Shown: positions 12,646 through 24,419, counted from the first letter of the stretch. The stretch: DNA of 64,000 nt from Sipunculus nudus (GCA_026874595.1 CM049311.1:40367676-40431675), one strand, 5' to 3'. Numbers and translations: made by a program. Notes: a model not told the origin generated them from the sequence alone.

Positions 12646-12691
<46 letters not shown>
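12646..12691. repeat. (TA)n microsatellite
   Basis: Almost perfect TA dinucleotide run of about 46 bp. It is the left flank of an inverted-repeat unit whose right flank is another TA run at 12875-12922. Confidence 0.95.
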
Positions 12692-12693
<2 letters not shown>

Positions 12694-12871
12694 TGTGTAT
12701 GTATATCACGTCTGAAAGACCACCTGTCTAATAAGACCACCTGTCTGTTATTAAGACCACTATTTGGTTTGCTGAAAGCGTTCAATTTGTTTCAACTGAC
12801 CTATGACCTTTGACCGACTACGTGTGCCCAATTTCAGCTAGTTTCGCAGGTGGTCTGATTACAGGGGTTTT

Positions 12872-12874
<3 letters not shown>
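12692..12874. repeat. Short inverted-repeat unit bracketed by TA runs
   Basis: About 180 bp. The left part has GACCACCTGTCTAATAAGACC followed by two more GACCAC motifs. The right part has CGCAGGTGGTCTGATTACAG, so GACCACCTG and CAGGTGGTC face each other. Long TA runs on both sides suit a TA-targeting non-autonomous element (Tc1/mariner style), or a MITE that carries its own expandable TA ends. No coding potential is seen. The class is inference. Confidence 0.5.

Positions 12875-12922
<48 letters not shown>
12875..12922. repeat. (TA)n microsatellite
   Basis: TA run of about 48 bp, the right-hand partner of the run at 12646-12691. Confidence 0.95.
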
Positions 12923-12927
<5 letters not shown>

Positions 12928-13284
12928 CAATATTGAATATGTGCATAGTCATTTCAAGGTAAGAAAACAAAACAACCCAAACATCCAGTGAAATAGGATA
13001 TGGCATCTTATATCTCCATGATGGTTGGTAATTTATTCTTTAATGGCTGTCCACAATTAAAACGTGTAGCTAAAACTAGAAATCAAACTTTTTCTTTGTT
13101 ATTTGATGTGAATCACGGAACTGCGGGTATCAGCAAGATATCTTGTACTCCGACTACTTATCTTGTTAGGGACCCGATTCTTCAGCCTTAATTGTTGACT
13201 GTAGATCACTGTTGGGCAGGATGAATTAGTAAACCAGTATGTGATATTTAAACTTTTCATAATAGTCAGTGTGTAAATTCATTT

Positions 13285-13288
<4 letters not shown>

Positions 13289-13332
<44 letters not shown>
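13289..13332. repeat. (TA)n microsatellite
   Basis: TA run of about 44 bp. A 13-base G run follows at about 13436-13448. Confidence 0.95.
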
Positions 13333-13334
<2 letters not shown>

Positions 13335-14632
13335 GTCAGGGTCACAAAGTTACGTAAAGTTAAGTAAGTCTTGTTTGACAAAAGGGCAGATTAAATCCCA
13401 CGTACATCACCTCCTTTCGCCAAAAATGTTTGGTTGGGGGGGGGGGGGCACCACTACCAGACTCCAAAGCCTATATGGATTGTTTTACGTGCATAGGATT
13501 ACCTGCAAAATGAATACATTTGGTCTTATCGTCTGCTGTAGGTATTACATTAATATTTTATTTTTAGTGAGCAACAAGTCTGGATAAGAGAGTAGACTGC
13601 TTTAAGGTTTTAGGCTCTTTATTTAAATGAACTGACTCATTCAGTCAACATTTTCTCATCCTTTGACATATTGAAAACATAGCATTGTGATCAGGTTAAA
13701 TGAAAATGACGTGTTTTTGGGTTAACATCCTCTAATCAGTCGGAGCTATTAAAACTGACACTGCGGGTAGAACGTCAACACTGTTTCTCCCGTGTTGTAG
13801 CCACAGAGTTAACAAGTGGAGGCGCAGACCGCATGCTCCCTCTCCATGTATATTTGACATAGCCCCCTTATTGTCTCTTAGGGTAACCACCTAATTAGCT
13901 GTTGTTTCCTCAGTTTAACCCCCGAGCAATATTTCCACGTAGTAGGGGAGGTATACAGATGTGACTGGTGTGAGGGCTGGGCGTGCGGTGAAGCCGTCCG
14001 TGGGTTTACTGGTGTCGTACATCATCACCGTGACTGGGGCCAGACTGCGGGATTACTCATCACAAAGGTATGGAGAGCTGTCATTGTTTTGTTTATACCG
14101 TCATACGTACAAGATCCACGGAGATAACAGGCTCAGGTCTCCAAGACTTTTCTGCTGCTTAGCCAGTGAGATTATTAGGTAAGTGTCGGGTTATATTAGT
14201 GTTAACAATAAGATAATCACGGAGAGAAAGCGGGGAAGGAGAGGGAAACGGTGGGAGACAGAATAGGTGGCACTGAGTACAACGAGATGTATAGAAAAGT
14301 GCCACAGGGTACACTAGGATATATATAGAACAGGTAGTACAGGGTACAGCCCGGGAAAGTTTCAATCATCGTACATAAACTACCCTAAATGAGCTGAGGT
14401 GACGGGCGCAGGCATGTTTGTAGGGGGTAATCGAGTAGGGGTGAAGACCTTACACATGTGGTGATTGGGGGCACTGAGATGATGTTAAGTTGGGGTGGCC
14501 ACCGTAACCAGAGTAGCCTAAAACATAGGAGTTCCTACCTTTCAGTGAGAGCCGGTTCAGTTTTTAATTTCCCTGTTTGAACCATCTCTCTGATAACTGA
14601 TATAAGAATATGACAATTATTACACCCAGGTT
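13333..14632. other. Intergenic DNA with one weak exon candidate
   Basis: No recognised gene. The open frame from 13961 (73 codons) runs into ATTATTAG/GTAAGT at 14178/14179, an excellent splice-donor match, so a first exon is possible. No protein family is recognised and frames of this length are common by chance. The stretch is somewhat GC-richer than its surroundings around 13.8-14.1 kb. Confidence 0.3.
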
Positions 14633-15345
14633 TGTACTCGGCGACAGTGAATAATGTGTACTTAGTGTCAGGGACTGGTTTGTACTTGGTGACAGGGACT
14701 GGTTTGTACTTGGTGACAGAGACTGATTTGTACTAAGTGACAGGGACTGGTCTGTACTTGGTGACAGGGACTAGTTTGTACACGGCGACTGAGACTGATT
14801 TGTACTTAGTGACAGGGACTGGTCTGTACTTGGTGACAGGGACTGGTTTGTCCTTGGTGACAGAGACTGATTTGTACTTAGTGACAGGGACTGGTCTGTA
14901 CTCGCTGACAGGAACTGGTTCTTACTAAGGGACTGGTTTGTAGATGATGACAGGGGCTGGTTCGAACTTGATGACAGGGACTGGATTGTACTCGCTGACA
15001 GGAACTGGTTCATACTCAGGGACTAGTTTGTACTTGGTGACAGGGACTGGTTCATACTCACGGTTGGTTTGTACTTGGTGACAGGGACTGGTTTATACTC
15101 GCTGACAGGGATTGGTTTGTACTCGCTGACAGGGATTGGTTAATACTCAGATCCTGGTTTGTACTTAGTAACAGGAACTGGTTTGTTTTTCGTGACAGGG
15201 ACGGGTTTATATTCGATGACAGGGACTAATTGTACTCGCTGAGAGAGAAATGTTTGTACATGGTGACAGGGACTGGTTCATGCCCGGTGACAGGGACTAG
15301 TTTGTACTCTCTGACAGGGACTGGTTTGTACCGGATATGTGATGG
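14633..15345. repeat. 24-bp minisatellite, ~28 units
   Basis: Unit core GTGACAGGGACTGG then TTTGTACTT, period 24 bp (8 codons). The period is regular up to about 14930 and more degenerate afterwards, with some units shortened. Because 24 is a multiple of three, open frames such as a TGTGLYLV repeat appear on the plus strand and a complementary one on the minus strand. I regard both as by-products. The array is followed by two further unrelated minisatellites. Confidence 0.9.
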
Positions 15346-15721
15346 TGTACGCTCAGAGATAGAGACTGCATGGGTATGGGTTTCGGACTGGGACTGGTTT
15401 GTGTATGTGTGAGTGTGCATGTCGACCTTGTATTAAAACTACCATACCGTAAGCATATATGTCCATCATATTATATTTTTTATGTAATATTTGTTCACTT
15501 GCCTAACATTAAGTCTCACATTGTGATCTGGTTGTCAGTATCACTGACTTTCTCACTTGATTGTCTTAATCACTACCTTGTCTTAAACAAAGGCAGATTA
15601 CTATGGGTTTTCTTATCTTGTTTTCTGCCTCAAATCTGAAATTTAAAATCTGAATGCTAGTATTTTATTAATCTCACTAAGAAAAATGAACTGTTATTCA
15701 ATAATGGGAGGCTAACCCGTA
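15346..15721. other. Spacer between two minisatellites
   Basis: Non-repetitive AT-rich DNA. An 89-codon open frame starting at 15370 is not recognised and is within chance expectation. Confidence 0.5.
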
Positions 15722-15957
15722 TTCCACTACAGTAGTGAGCCACGAGGCTAACCCGCATTTAAGTATACTAGTACTCCTCAAGGCTAACCTGCGTTCAAGT
15801 ACACTAGTCAGCCACAAGACTGACCCGCATTTCAGTACACTAGTCAGCCATGAGGCTGACCTGCATTCCAGTAGACTAGTCAGCCATAAGGCTAACCCGC
15901 ATTTTAGTACACTGGTCGGTCACGAGGCTAAAAGCATTCCAGTTAGTCAGGACACTT
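15722..15957. repeat. 36-bp minisatellite, ~6 units
   Basis: Unit core CACTAGTCAGCCA, GAGGCTGACC, GCATTTCAGTA, period 36 bp (12 codons), with substitutions between units. It contains the facing pair GTCAGCC/GGCTGAC. The open frame across it encodes a SHKANPHFSTLV-like repeat and is judged spurious. Confidence 0.85.
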
Positions 15958-16204
15958 TAATATAAATACACGAATCATGGCGCGGTATATTTTTTTCTCT
16001 CCCATCAGGACTTCGGAATAGCCCCTCGTTCATTCTGTAGTTATTTATATACATAGTATATCACCTGAACACATTCCAGAGAAATGTTCACCCTTTTTCA
16101 ACACTTGCACATTCTTATGTACATACGTTCATGTCTTTGATTTTATCATTTTAAAGCTACAAATAAACATTTATAGTAATATGTATGGCAAATATAGACA
16201 TGCA

Positions 16205-17885
16205 TGTGGGTTTCAACATGGCCTTAGGTGTACATTAGCAGATCCTGTAAAGCTGAAGGTTTGTACAGGGCTGATTTGTACATGAAAGGGTCCTGTGGTA
16301 ATGTTGGAGCTTTGTACAAAGCCTGAGCTGTCCACTGGACGGTCCTGTAGTAATGTTGGAGCTATGTACAGGGCCTGGCGTGTACATAAGAGGGTCCTGT
16401 GGTAATGCTGGATCTTTGTATTTGGCCTGGTGTGTACATTAGAGGGACCTTTGGTAATTATGGAGCTCTGTACAAAGCCTGAGCTGTACATTGGAGGGTG
16501 ATGTTGTAATGCTATGGTTTTGTGCAGGTCCTGGCGTGTACATAAGAGGGTCCTGTGGTAATGCTGGATCTTTGTATTTGGCCTGGCGTGTACATTAGAG
16601 GGACCTGTGGTTATGATGGAGCTTTGTACAAAGCCTGACCTGTACATTGGAGGGTGATGTTGTAATGCTATGGTTTTGTACAGGGCCTGGTGTGTACATT
16701 AGAGGGTCCTGTGGTAATGCTGGATCTTTGTATTTGGGCTGGCGTGTACATTAGAGGGACCTGTGGTAATAATGAAGCTTTGTACAAAGCCTGAGCTGTA
16801 CATTGGAGGGTGATGTTGTAATGCTTGGGTTTTGTACAGGGCCTGGCGTGTACATTAGAGGGTCCAGTGGTAATGCTGGATCTTTGTAATTGGCCTGGCG
16901 TGTACTTTAGAGGGTCCTGTGGTAATGATGAAGCTTTGTACAAAGCCTGAGCTGTACTTTGGAGGGTAATTTTGTAATGCTTGGGTTTTGTAAAGGGCCT
17001 GGCGTGTACATTAGAGGGTCCTGTTGTAATGTTGGGGCTTTGTACAGTACCGGCTGCGTACATTATAGGGTCCAGTGGTAATGCTGGATCTTTGTAATTG
17101 GCCTGGCGTGTACATTAGAGGGTCCTGTGGTAATGATGGAGCTTTGTACAAAGTCTGAGCTGTACTTTGGAGGGTGATATTGTAATGCTTGGGTTTTGTA
17201 CAGGGCCTGGCGTGTACATTATAGGGTCCTGTGGTAATGCTTGATCTTTGTATTTGGCCTGGCGTGTACATTAGAGGGTCCTGTGGTAATTATGGAGCTT
17301 TGTACAAAGCCTGAGATGTACATTGGAGGGTGCTTTTAATTTGGGATCTTTTAATTTGGCCTTGCGTGTATATTAGAGGGTCCTGTAGTAATGTTGGAGC
17401 TTTGTACAGGGCCTGACGTGTACATTAGAGGGTCCTGTGGTAATGCTGGATCTTTGTGCAAAACCTGAGCTGTACATTGGTGGGTGCTGTGGTAATGCTT
17501 GGGTTTTGCACAGGGCCTGGTGTGTACATTAGAGGGTCCTGTGGTAATACTGGATCTGTGTACAGGGTCTGGCGTTTACATTAGAGGGTCCTGTGGGAAT
17601 GTTGGATCTGTGTACAGGGTTTGACGTGTACATTAGAGGGTCCTGTGGTAATGCTGGCCTTTTGTACAAAGCCTGTGCCTCACATTTGAGGCTGCTGTGG
17701 TAATGCTTGGGTTTTGTACAGAGCATGGCGTGTACACTAGAGGATCCTGTGGTTATGCTGGAACTTTGAACAAGGCCTGGCGTGTACATTACAGGGTCCT
17801 GTGGTAATGCTGGAGCTTTTTACAGGGCCTGGCGTGTACATTAGAAGGTCCTGTGGTAATGCTGGATGTTTCTACAAAACCTGGT
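16205..17885. repeat. 52-bp minisatellite with trimeric (156-bp) higher-order repeat
   Basis: About 32 units of 52 bp with a GTACATTAGAGGGTCCTGTG-type core. Three monomer classes alternate. One has GGATCTTTGTATTTGGCC. One has the palindrome GCTTTGTACAAAGC. One has GGAGGGTGATGTTGTAATG. The GATCTTTGTA marker sits at 16411, 16567, 16723, 16879, 17087 and 17243, spacings of 156, 156, 156, 208 and 156, i.e. three, or once four, units of 52. Reverse-strand open frames up to 144 codons arise because 156 is divisible by three, and are not genes. From about 17330 the order becomes irregular. Confidence 0.92.
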
Positions 17886-18555
17886 GTGTAGTCCAGAGAG
17901 TCGAAAGATAGAGGATCATAGGGCTATATTCTTACATGTATTTCGAAATCTACTCATTTGAATGAGTTCTAAGGGGAGATTTTGCTCATAATCTATATCT
18001 TTTGTTCTATTACCTGTATTAATCCTTCCATATTATGCAAGAACTTTTGTATAGCAATCCACCAAGGGTTCTTTTTTTTTTCAATTTGGTGCCGATATCT
18101 GGAAACTCTCAGGTTTGTTTGACTTGTGCTTTACATCTATAGTTGTATGACTAGAAGTCTGGGGCCGGAGTGGGCCAGATTTTTTTAATTTGCTGCACGG
18201 GGCACATCACGCTAAGCTGGTAAATCCTGATCCCGCCATAAGAGACGCCCGACAGCCCGGAGATCACGTGACCTCTGGTTTGATGGTAATGAGGGTCTCG
18301 CCGGTTGACCGGGCTCTGATTGCCTCTGTACCGTCGGTGCCTGAATGGCTCGCCTATCAAGTGTTGCCGCCGTGGTCATTAACTCACCACATTAGACCTG
18401 GCCATATGTCATTGATATATATTGCGTTCTCATGACCAGAACTAAAGCGCACCAGGTTGTAGGGCGGCAGGCGTGGGTTATGGTAACCTTTGTAATTTTC
18501 TGTCAATATGTTTCTAAATAGTTTTATTGCCACAATAAAAAGATGATAACGATTT
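17886..18555. other. Spacer with a GC-richer patch
   Basis: Most is AT-rich. Positions about 18160-18400 are GC-rich with several CpGs and include overlapping open frames of 69 and 81 codons on opposite strands. No family is recognised. Confidence 0.4.
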
Positions 18556-21290
18556 GCAGTAAGGGTAACTTTTTTGCTTGCCGGAAATCTCCGATTTCGG
18601 CAAGTATGTTGATCAGTTTGTATGTCTGTTTGGGTGTTTGTCTGTCTGTTTGTGCGCATCCTACAGGCCACACTTTTGAACAAATCGCTTTAATATTCAT
18701 ACAGTAAGATTATAATCAATCAGAATAGAAGCCTATTGTTTTGGGTAATAATCATTCAAAGGTCAAGGTCGGGGTCATTGACACCCCTCATAATAGGTTA
18801 TTTCTTCATAACTTTGTCAGGAAATGCTCGTAACCACATAAAATATAGCTCATTTAATTTTTCATTAAATGTGTTTTCTTCTTGTTTCAAAACCTTGACA
18901 TTCTGTTGTTACCATGGTAACACAATTTTGGGCGAAAATCTTGATATTTCAAATTTTTTAAAATATTTTTTAACTTTGTCATATTTTAAGCTTGGGAGGT
19001 CTAGTATTTTGGAATATGTAGAATTTATTTAGAATTGCCCGATTTTTTGCAGATGTATAAAAATGGCCACCAGGGGGCACAGTACGACATTTTTGCGAAA
19101 TTTCATAGATGATGCCCTAGAGGCCCCAGTTTTGAAGTAATCACTTTGAAAGTAATACGTAATATGTTAAATAGAAATATCTCAAAAACAAATTTTTCAT
19201 TTTCGAATAAAGCCACCAGAGGGCGCTGCAGCTGAAATAGATCTAAGTATGAATTTTTGACTAATAGCTTCAAAACTATAAAAGATGTCAAGATGTTTAT
19301 TACAGAAACTGAAATTATAATCAATACGCTTATTCCTGGATACACGTGACCTAATTTTGCGGTTACCTTGGTGACCTATTTTATGTAAAATTCTTCACAT
19401 ATTTACCTTGTCTTTTGTAACTTTGTCATTTTAAAGCTAGAGGGGTTTAGATTTTTGCATCATGTAGAGTTCAGTGAGTGTAACAAGATTATTTTTCATG
19501 TTTTGCAAAATGACAAACAGGGGGCGCTGAAGGAGCTTTTTTGTGATATTTAACTTTATGATGCCTTACATGCCTCAATTTATCAACAATCATTTTCAAA
19601 CTGATATATTTTATGTTTTGTCTGTCTGTCTGTTTGTCTGTTCTCTCTGTACAGGTCGCAATTTTGCAGCAATCGCTTTCAAACTTACACAGTTGATGGA
19701 AAATGTAAAATGACAGGAGCCTATTGTTTTGGTCAATATAGGTCAAAGGTCAAGGTCATCAAAAGTTTGCAAAACGGTTATTTCTTCATATCTTTGTCAC
19801 CATTAGTCGTATCTACTTCAACTGTAGCTCATTTTAATCGTCATTCTAAGGCCTTTCTTCTCGTGTGTAGCCGACTCAAATTGGTCGTAACCATGGTTAC
19901 ATATTTTCGGGGAGAGGTCTTGATATTCGAAAATAAATGGTCTTATTTTTCTATCTTTGTCAGTTTTAAAGCTAGAGAGGTCTCGTTTTTGCATCAGGTA
20001 GTATTCAATTAGTGGTTATTTGATTATATTAAAAATCTCGCAATATCTCATACAATATCTCGTTAAACGAGATATTTCGTGATATCACTTAGTCATAGAC
20101 TAGTTTCCCCAATGATGCAGGAATCATTTTAAAACTGATATATCTTATGTCTGACATAACTGACATGCTGCACTTGAACCTCCCAAACATGCCTTTTTTT
20201 TGGACAAATCTCAAAAACTATAAACCTCAGTTAAAGAAATGATAGCTTGGTTTCTTCCTCTGGGTCTTCTTCATAACCTGGGAAGGTCATCTGGTCTAAA
20301 TGTTGTGTCACTTTGTCAGTTGTCTGTCTGTTTGTCAGTTGTTCTCAAATTCGCCTGCTTGCTGGTTTTCGCCTATATAGCATTCTACAGGCCACAGTTT
20401 TGAAGGAATTCTTTTGAAACTAGTACATGTTATGTCTTACACAAATATCTCGAAACAAATTTTTCATTTTCCGAATATGGCCGCTTGGGGGCGCTGCACA
20501 TGACCCTCCCAAACATATCATTTTTTGGCCATATCTCTATAACTATAATTCTCAATTACAGAAACTATGGCTTATTTTATTTTTCTTGGTCTTCCCCATA
20601 TTCTGATTAAGTCATGTGGTTTCATTCTTGTGCTACTTTGTTAGTATGTCTGTCTGTTGTCAGTTGTCCTCAAATTCGCCTGCCTGCTGGTTTTCGCCTA
20701 TATAGCATTCTACAGGCCACAGTTTTGAAGGAATTCTTTTGAAACTAGTACATGTTATGTCTTACACAGATATCTGGAAAAGAATTTTTCATTTCCAAAT
20801 ATGGCCGCTAGGGGGCGATGCACATGATTCTCCCAAACATATAACTTTTTTTGGCCATTTCTCCATAACTATAATTCTCAATTACAGAAAATATGACTTA
20901 TTTTCTTTCTCTTGGTCTTTCCCAAACTGGGTAAGTCCTGTGGTCTCATTCTTGTGTCACTTTGTTAGTATGTCTGTCTGTTTGACAGTTGTCCTCAAAT
21001 TCGCCTGCTTGCTGGTTCTTGTGTCTTACATATACCATTCTTCAGGCCACAGTTTTGAAGGAATCCTTTTGAAACTGGGACATATTATGTTTTACACTAA
21101 TATCTCGAAAAAGATTCTTCATTTTTCGGATATTGCCACTAGGGGGCGCTGCACACGACCTTCCCAAATATTAAATTTTATTTTCTTCCTCTGAGTCTTA
21201 TCGATAACCTGGTTAAGTCATCTGGTCTAAAGCTTGTGTCACTTTGTCAGTATGTCTGCCTGTTTGTCAGTTGTTGTCAGCTATGTCTGC
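18556..21290. repeat. Dispersed/tandem repeat block with CTCF-like motifs
   Basis: Degenerate repeats of one family. The clearest part is a tandem monomer of about 325 bp whose AGGCCACAGTTTTGAAGGA start lies at 20389, 20713 and 21043. Recurrent pieces are TGTCTGTCTGTTTGTCAGTT, TACAGGCCACAGTTTTGAA, CTCCCAAACATAT and a CCACYAGGGGGCGC-like motif. Older units at 18640-20300 carry TTATTTCTTCATA, TTTTAAAGCTAGAG and CAAAGGTCAAGGTC. The 151-codon plus-strand frame at 20739-21194 is a translation of two adjacent monomers, with HVMSYTDIWK and HIMFYTNISK in equivalent places, and is not a gene. The element class is unknown. Confidence 0.75.
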
Positions 21291-21479
21291 ATCTATTTTT
21301 TTTTATTTTAAAAATATCAATCACTTTTTGTGTCTCTTCCGTGTATTTTACCCTTAATTGTACCAACATACCTATTAACCGCGCATGCGCATAGCACATA
21401 ACGAGCGTGTGCATAGTTGGGGGTGAATGAACCAGTGTAGCTTGATTTGTCAAATCAAATAAAGACACAGTCTCTGAAA

Positions 21480-22260
21480 GTCCGTTAGCAGGGCACAAAT
21501 CGTAACCGTAGGGGCTAGGGCCATGAACCCTATGCAGTCTTAGAGGTTCTAAAAAGATCTCCTTGCAAACCTGAAATTAGGTCACTGCGACCTATATTCT
21601 CGAAGTTATGGGGTGTGTTTGCACCCCCCAGAAATAATTCTTTTAGCCAAAATTTTCATCCCAAACCTTCCATCTTTCACATACAGCTCACCTACCAACA
21701 GGGGAAGATCCATAAATATTTTGAGGTCACAAGGTCAAAGGTCAAGGTCACAGAACCAACTTCTTTGAAATGCCCGTGGATGCATTTTAAGCCAAACCTT
21801 TCATCCCAATTCTTTAATCTTTCACATATAGCTCACCTACTAAGTGGGAGAAGAATCTTATAGATGTTGAGGTCACAAGGTCAAAGGTCAGGGTCACAGG
21901 ATCCACTTCTTTGAAAAGGTTGTGGACACATTTCAAGCTAGACCTTTCATTCCAACCCTTTCAGCACTGATATCGCTTCTCTGCCAACAGGGGAAAAGAC
22001 CTGTTGATTTTGAGGTCAAAGGTCAAGTTCACAGCACCCTCTTCTTGCGTGGAGTCGTTTTCGGGCAAACTTTTCCATCTATACTTTTCATCTGTCATAT
22101 ATGGCTTACCTACCAATAGGGGAAGAAGCCTATTGATGTTGAGTTCAAAAGGTCAAAGGTCAAGGTCACAATATTGTTCTAAATGCTTGTGAACATATTT
22201 CAAGTGAAAATGTTCAACCCAAACCTTCAGTCTTTCACATATGCCACATCTATGCATAAC
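21480..22260 (+). repeat. Dispersed repeat with ERE-like site and tandem AGGTCA sites
   Basis: The start reads TCCGTTAGCAGGGCACAAAT, then GTCTTAGAGGTTC, AAGATCTCCTTGCA and AGGTCACTGCGACCT (21579-21593). It continues into four repeats of about 145 bp, each with TTTCAT.C.AA.CTTTCATC, CTACCAACAGGGGAAGA and GAGGTCA..AGGTCAAAGGTCAAGGTCA-like blocks. The same 5' part recurs at 22850, 26990, 27330, 43330, 56330 and 58250. It is non-coding and the class is unknown. Confidence 0.7.
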
Positions 22261-22849
22261 TGAATGTGATTCAAACTTCATATTCATGGGTCTTTTTGCA
22301 TGAAGAAATAACTAATTGATTTTGAGGTCAGCTGGTCAGGAGTTTAAGGTTTCAGGTCTAAGTTATTCATTCATTGGTTGCCAAGTAATTACACCCGGCC
22401 AGATGTAAGTGGTTAGTAGTTACCCATCATTTAGAAAGAATCCAGTTGATATGTGGGCAAAAGGCCAAGGTCATAGATCAGGGATGTTCACAATAACTTA
22501 TTTTGTAGACCATCTCTATTTTTCTTGTACATATAACCATTGGTTATGGTACATCTCACTGTGTGGCTGTAATTGTGAGTGATGCTGGTGACATATGACT
22601 CTCTTTTGTATCAGCCTGTTAAGTGATAAGGCTGAGTGATAAATACCTCGTTACTGCATAACAAAAACACTGTTGCCGGAATGCTTCAGCCAGGCATTAA
22701 AAACTGTGAGAGTATAGTATTAAGGTTTAGCTACTGATTTATAAGATGATGGGAACATTTTGCAGTTTATTTTATGGAATCATAGCAATAAACTTAGTTT
22801 CCTAGATATCTGAATATTTTTATATAAATCACCAGATATAGCGATATGT

Positions 22850-23330
22850 GCTATAGCGATGGGTCTTTGTCCGTCGTCCTTCCGTCTGTCCGTCCGGCCA
22901 GCCGTCCGGCCGTTAGCAGGGCACAAATTGTAACTGCAAGGGCTAGATACATGAACCCTATGCAGTCTTGAGGTTCTAAAAAGATCTCCTTGCAGATTTG
23001 AAATTAGGTCACTGTGACTTATATTCTCTGAGTTACGGGGTTTGTTTGCATCTCCCAGAATTAATTCTTATAGCCAAAATAATCATCCCAAACCTTACAT
23101 GTCAATAGAGGAACAAACCTTTTGATATTTAGGTCTTAGGGTCAAAGGTCAATGTCACAGGACCAGCTTCTTGAAAAAAGTTGTGGATGCATTTCAAGTC
23201 AGACTTTTCATCCTAAACCTTCCATCTTCCAAGTATGGTCAGATACCATATATGGTATACCATCAGGCTTTAAATACAGGTCATGCTTGTCAGCTGAGCG
23301 TCATGACCCATGGGTCTCTTGTTATCCTGT
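22850..23330 (+). repeat. Second copy of the AGGTCA-rich dispersed repeat
   Basis: Starts with GTCCGTCGTCCTTCCGTC and GTTAGCAGGGCACAAATTG. It repeats the 21.5-kb copy through AAAAAGATCTCCTTGCA, AGGTCACTGTGACTT (23005-23019) and GGGTCAAAGGTCAATGTCA. It ends CAGCTGAGCGTCATGACCCA then TGGGTCTCTTGTT, which matches the ends seen near 31490, 59040 and 59610. That suggests a defined right terminus for the family. Confidence 0.7.
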
Positions 23331-24419
23331 GTTTTCGCAGGGACAGTTTTTCAATACACAAAGATCACTTGTGCTAGGATTTTCCAGGAAACTCCCTCCT
23401 CTATAAAAGAAAATTATGCTATTCGAGAAATCAAACAAAGAAGTAGACGTGAGGCATATATAAAGTATACGAATTTTGCCTGAGAATGTGTTTTTTTCCC
23501 AATTTACAACTTAGGTACGGCATCATCATTGCCGGAGTGATGGTGATTGTATAAATATAAACCATCTATATTGTGAAAACAATCTGAAGGAATTATATGA
23601 CTGTATATAGAAAAGTGAAAGTTTATGAAAGACAATTTGTATAAATTGAAGCTAAAAGGACATAAAAAATGATGTATTTAGTTGTCAGTTGATGGAAGTC
23701 TGGGTATGAAAACAAAGACATATATGTCATTGAAGGCTCTTGCACTCGAAATGCAACTAAAAGCTGCCAATATGGAAAGACAGGCTCAGGCTCTGGCAAA
23801 TAGACGTCCACAGCATTAAATGCTTGTGATTAAGTTGATCAGAAACTGATGATGGTCCCAGATTAATGGCAGGTTTACATCTTTAGATGCAAGATCGTGG
23901 CAAAGTGGTGTTTAGGCTCTGACTGCAGATCTAGCTTGTTCACGGAATCCCAATCAGTTCAAAGATGGAAAGGTTAATATATTTTCATGTTTCATAGTCC
24001 CTGGAGATTTCGGATCCTAAAAAACATTTATGCATCCACCCCCCACCCCCCGGAACTGTATTTATGTTGTAAGCTTTGAACAACCTCTTTTCTAATATCC
24101 ATAAATTGTAACCATGGTTTTAATGGAAATATATTAAGATATTTTTAGAAATCCATAAAAAGTCAAACGGATTTCACGTAAGACCCCAATAAAGCCTACG
24201 TCACATACATCGCACAACACATATACGACAGGTCTATGACAGAAAATATGGGAAATTCCTTGGAGAGTCATGGGTGTGTCGTACGATATTAAGGCGTTTT
24301 TCGACGGAAAAACACTGTCGTAGACCCTTGTCGTAGAATTTCGAACATGTTCCAAACTTTTTCCAGCGTTGTAGGTTACAATTAATCGGCAATCGTAACA
24401 GATCCTGCCGTTCTGTAAC
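23331..24419. other. Intergenic DNA, nothing recognised
   Basis: Unique-looking sequence. The 122-codon reverse-strand frame at 24134-24502 runs into the 42-bp minisatellite and shows no recognisable family. Confidence 0.5.

Noticed and set aside
14737-15013. TGTGLYLV-type and complementary Ser/Asn-rich repeat proteins
   Set aside because: By-product of the 24-bp minisatellite; both strands are open.
16213-17789. Reverse-strand frames of 144, 131, 86 and 86 codons
   Set aside because: They read through the 52-bp minisatellite; the 156-bp higher-order unit keeps the frame open.
20739-21194. 151-codon plus-strand frame
   Set aside because: It spans two adjacent ~325-bp repeat monomers, which give two similar peptide blocks. 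It is repeat sequence, not a gene.
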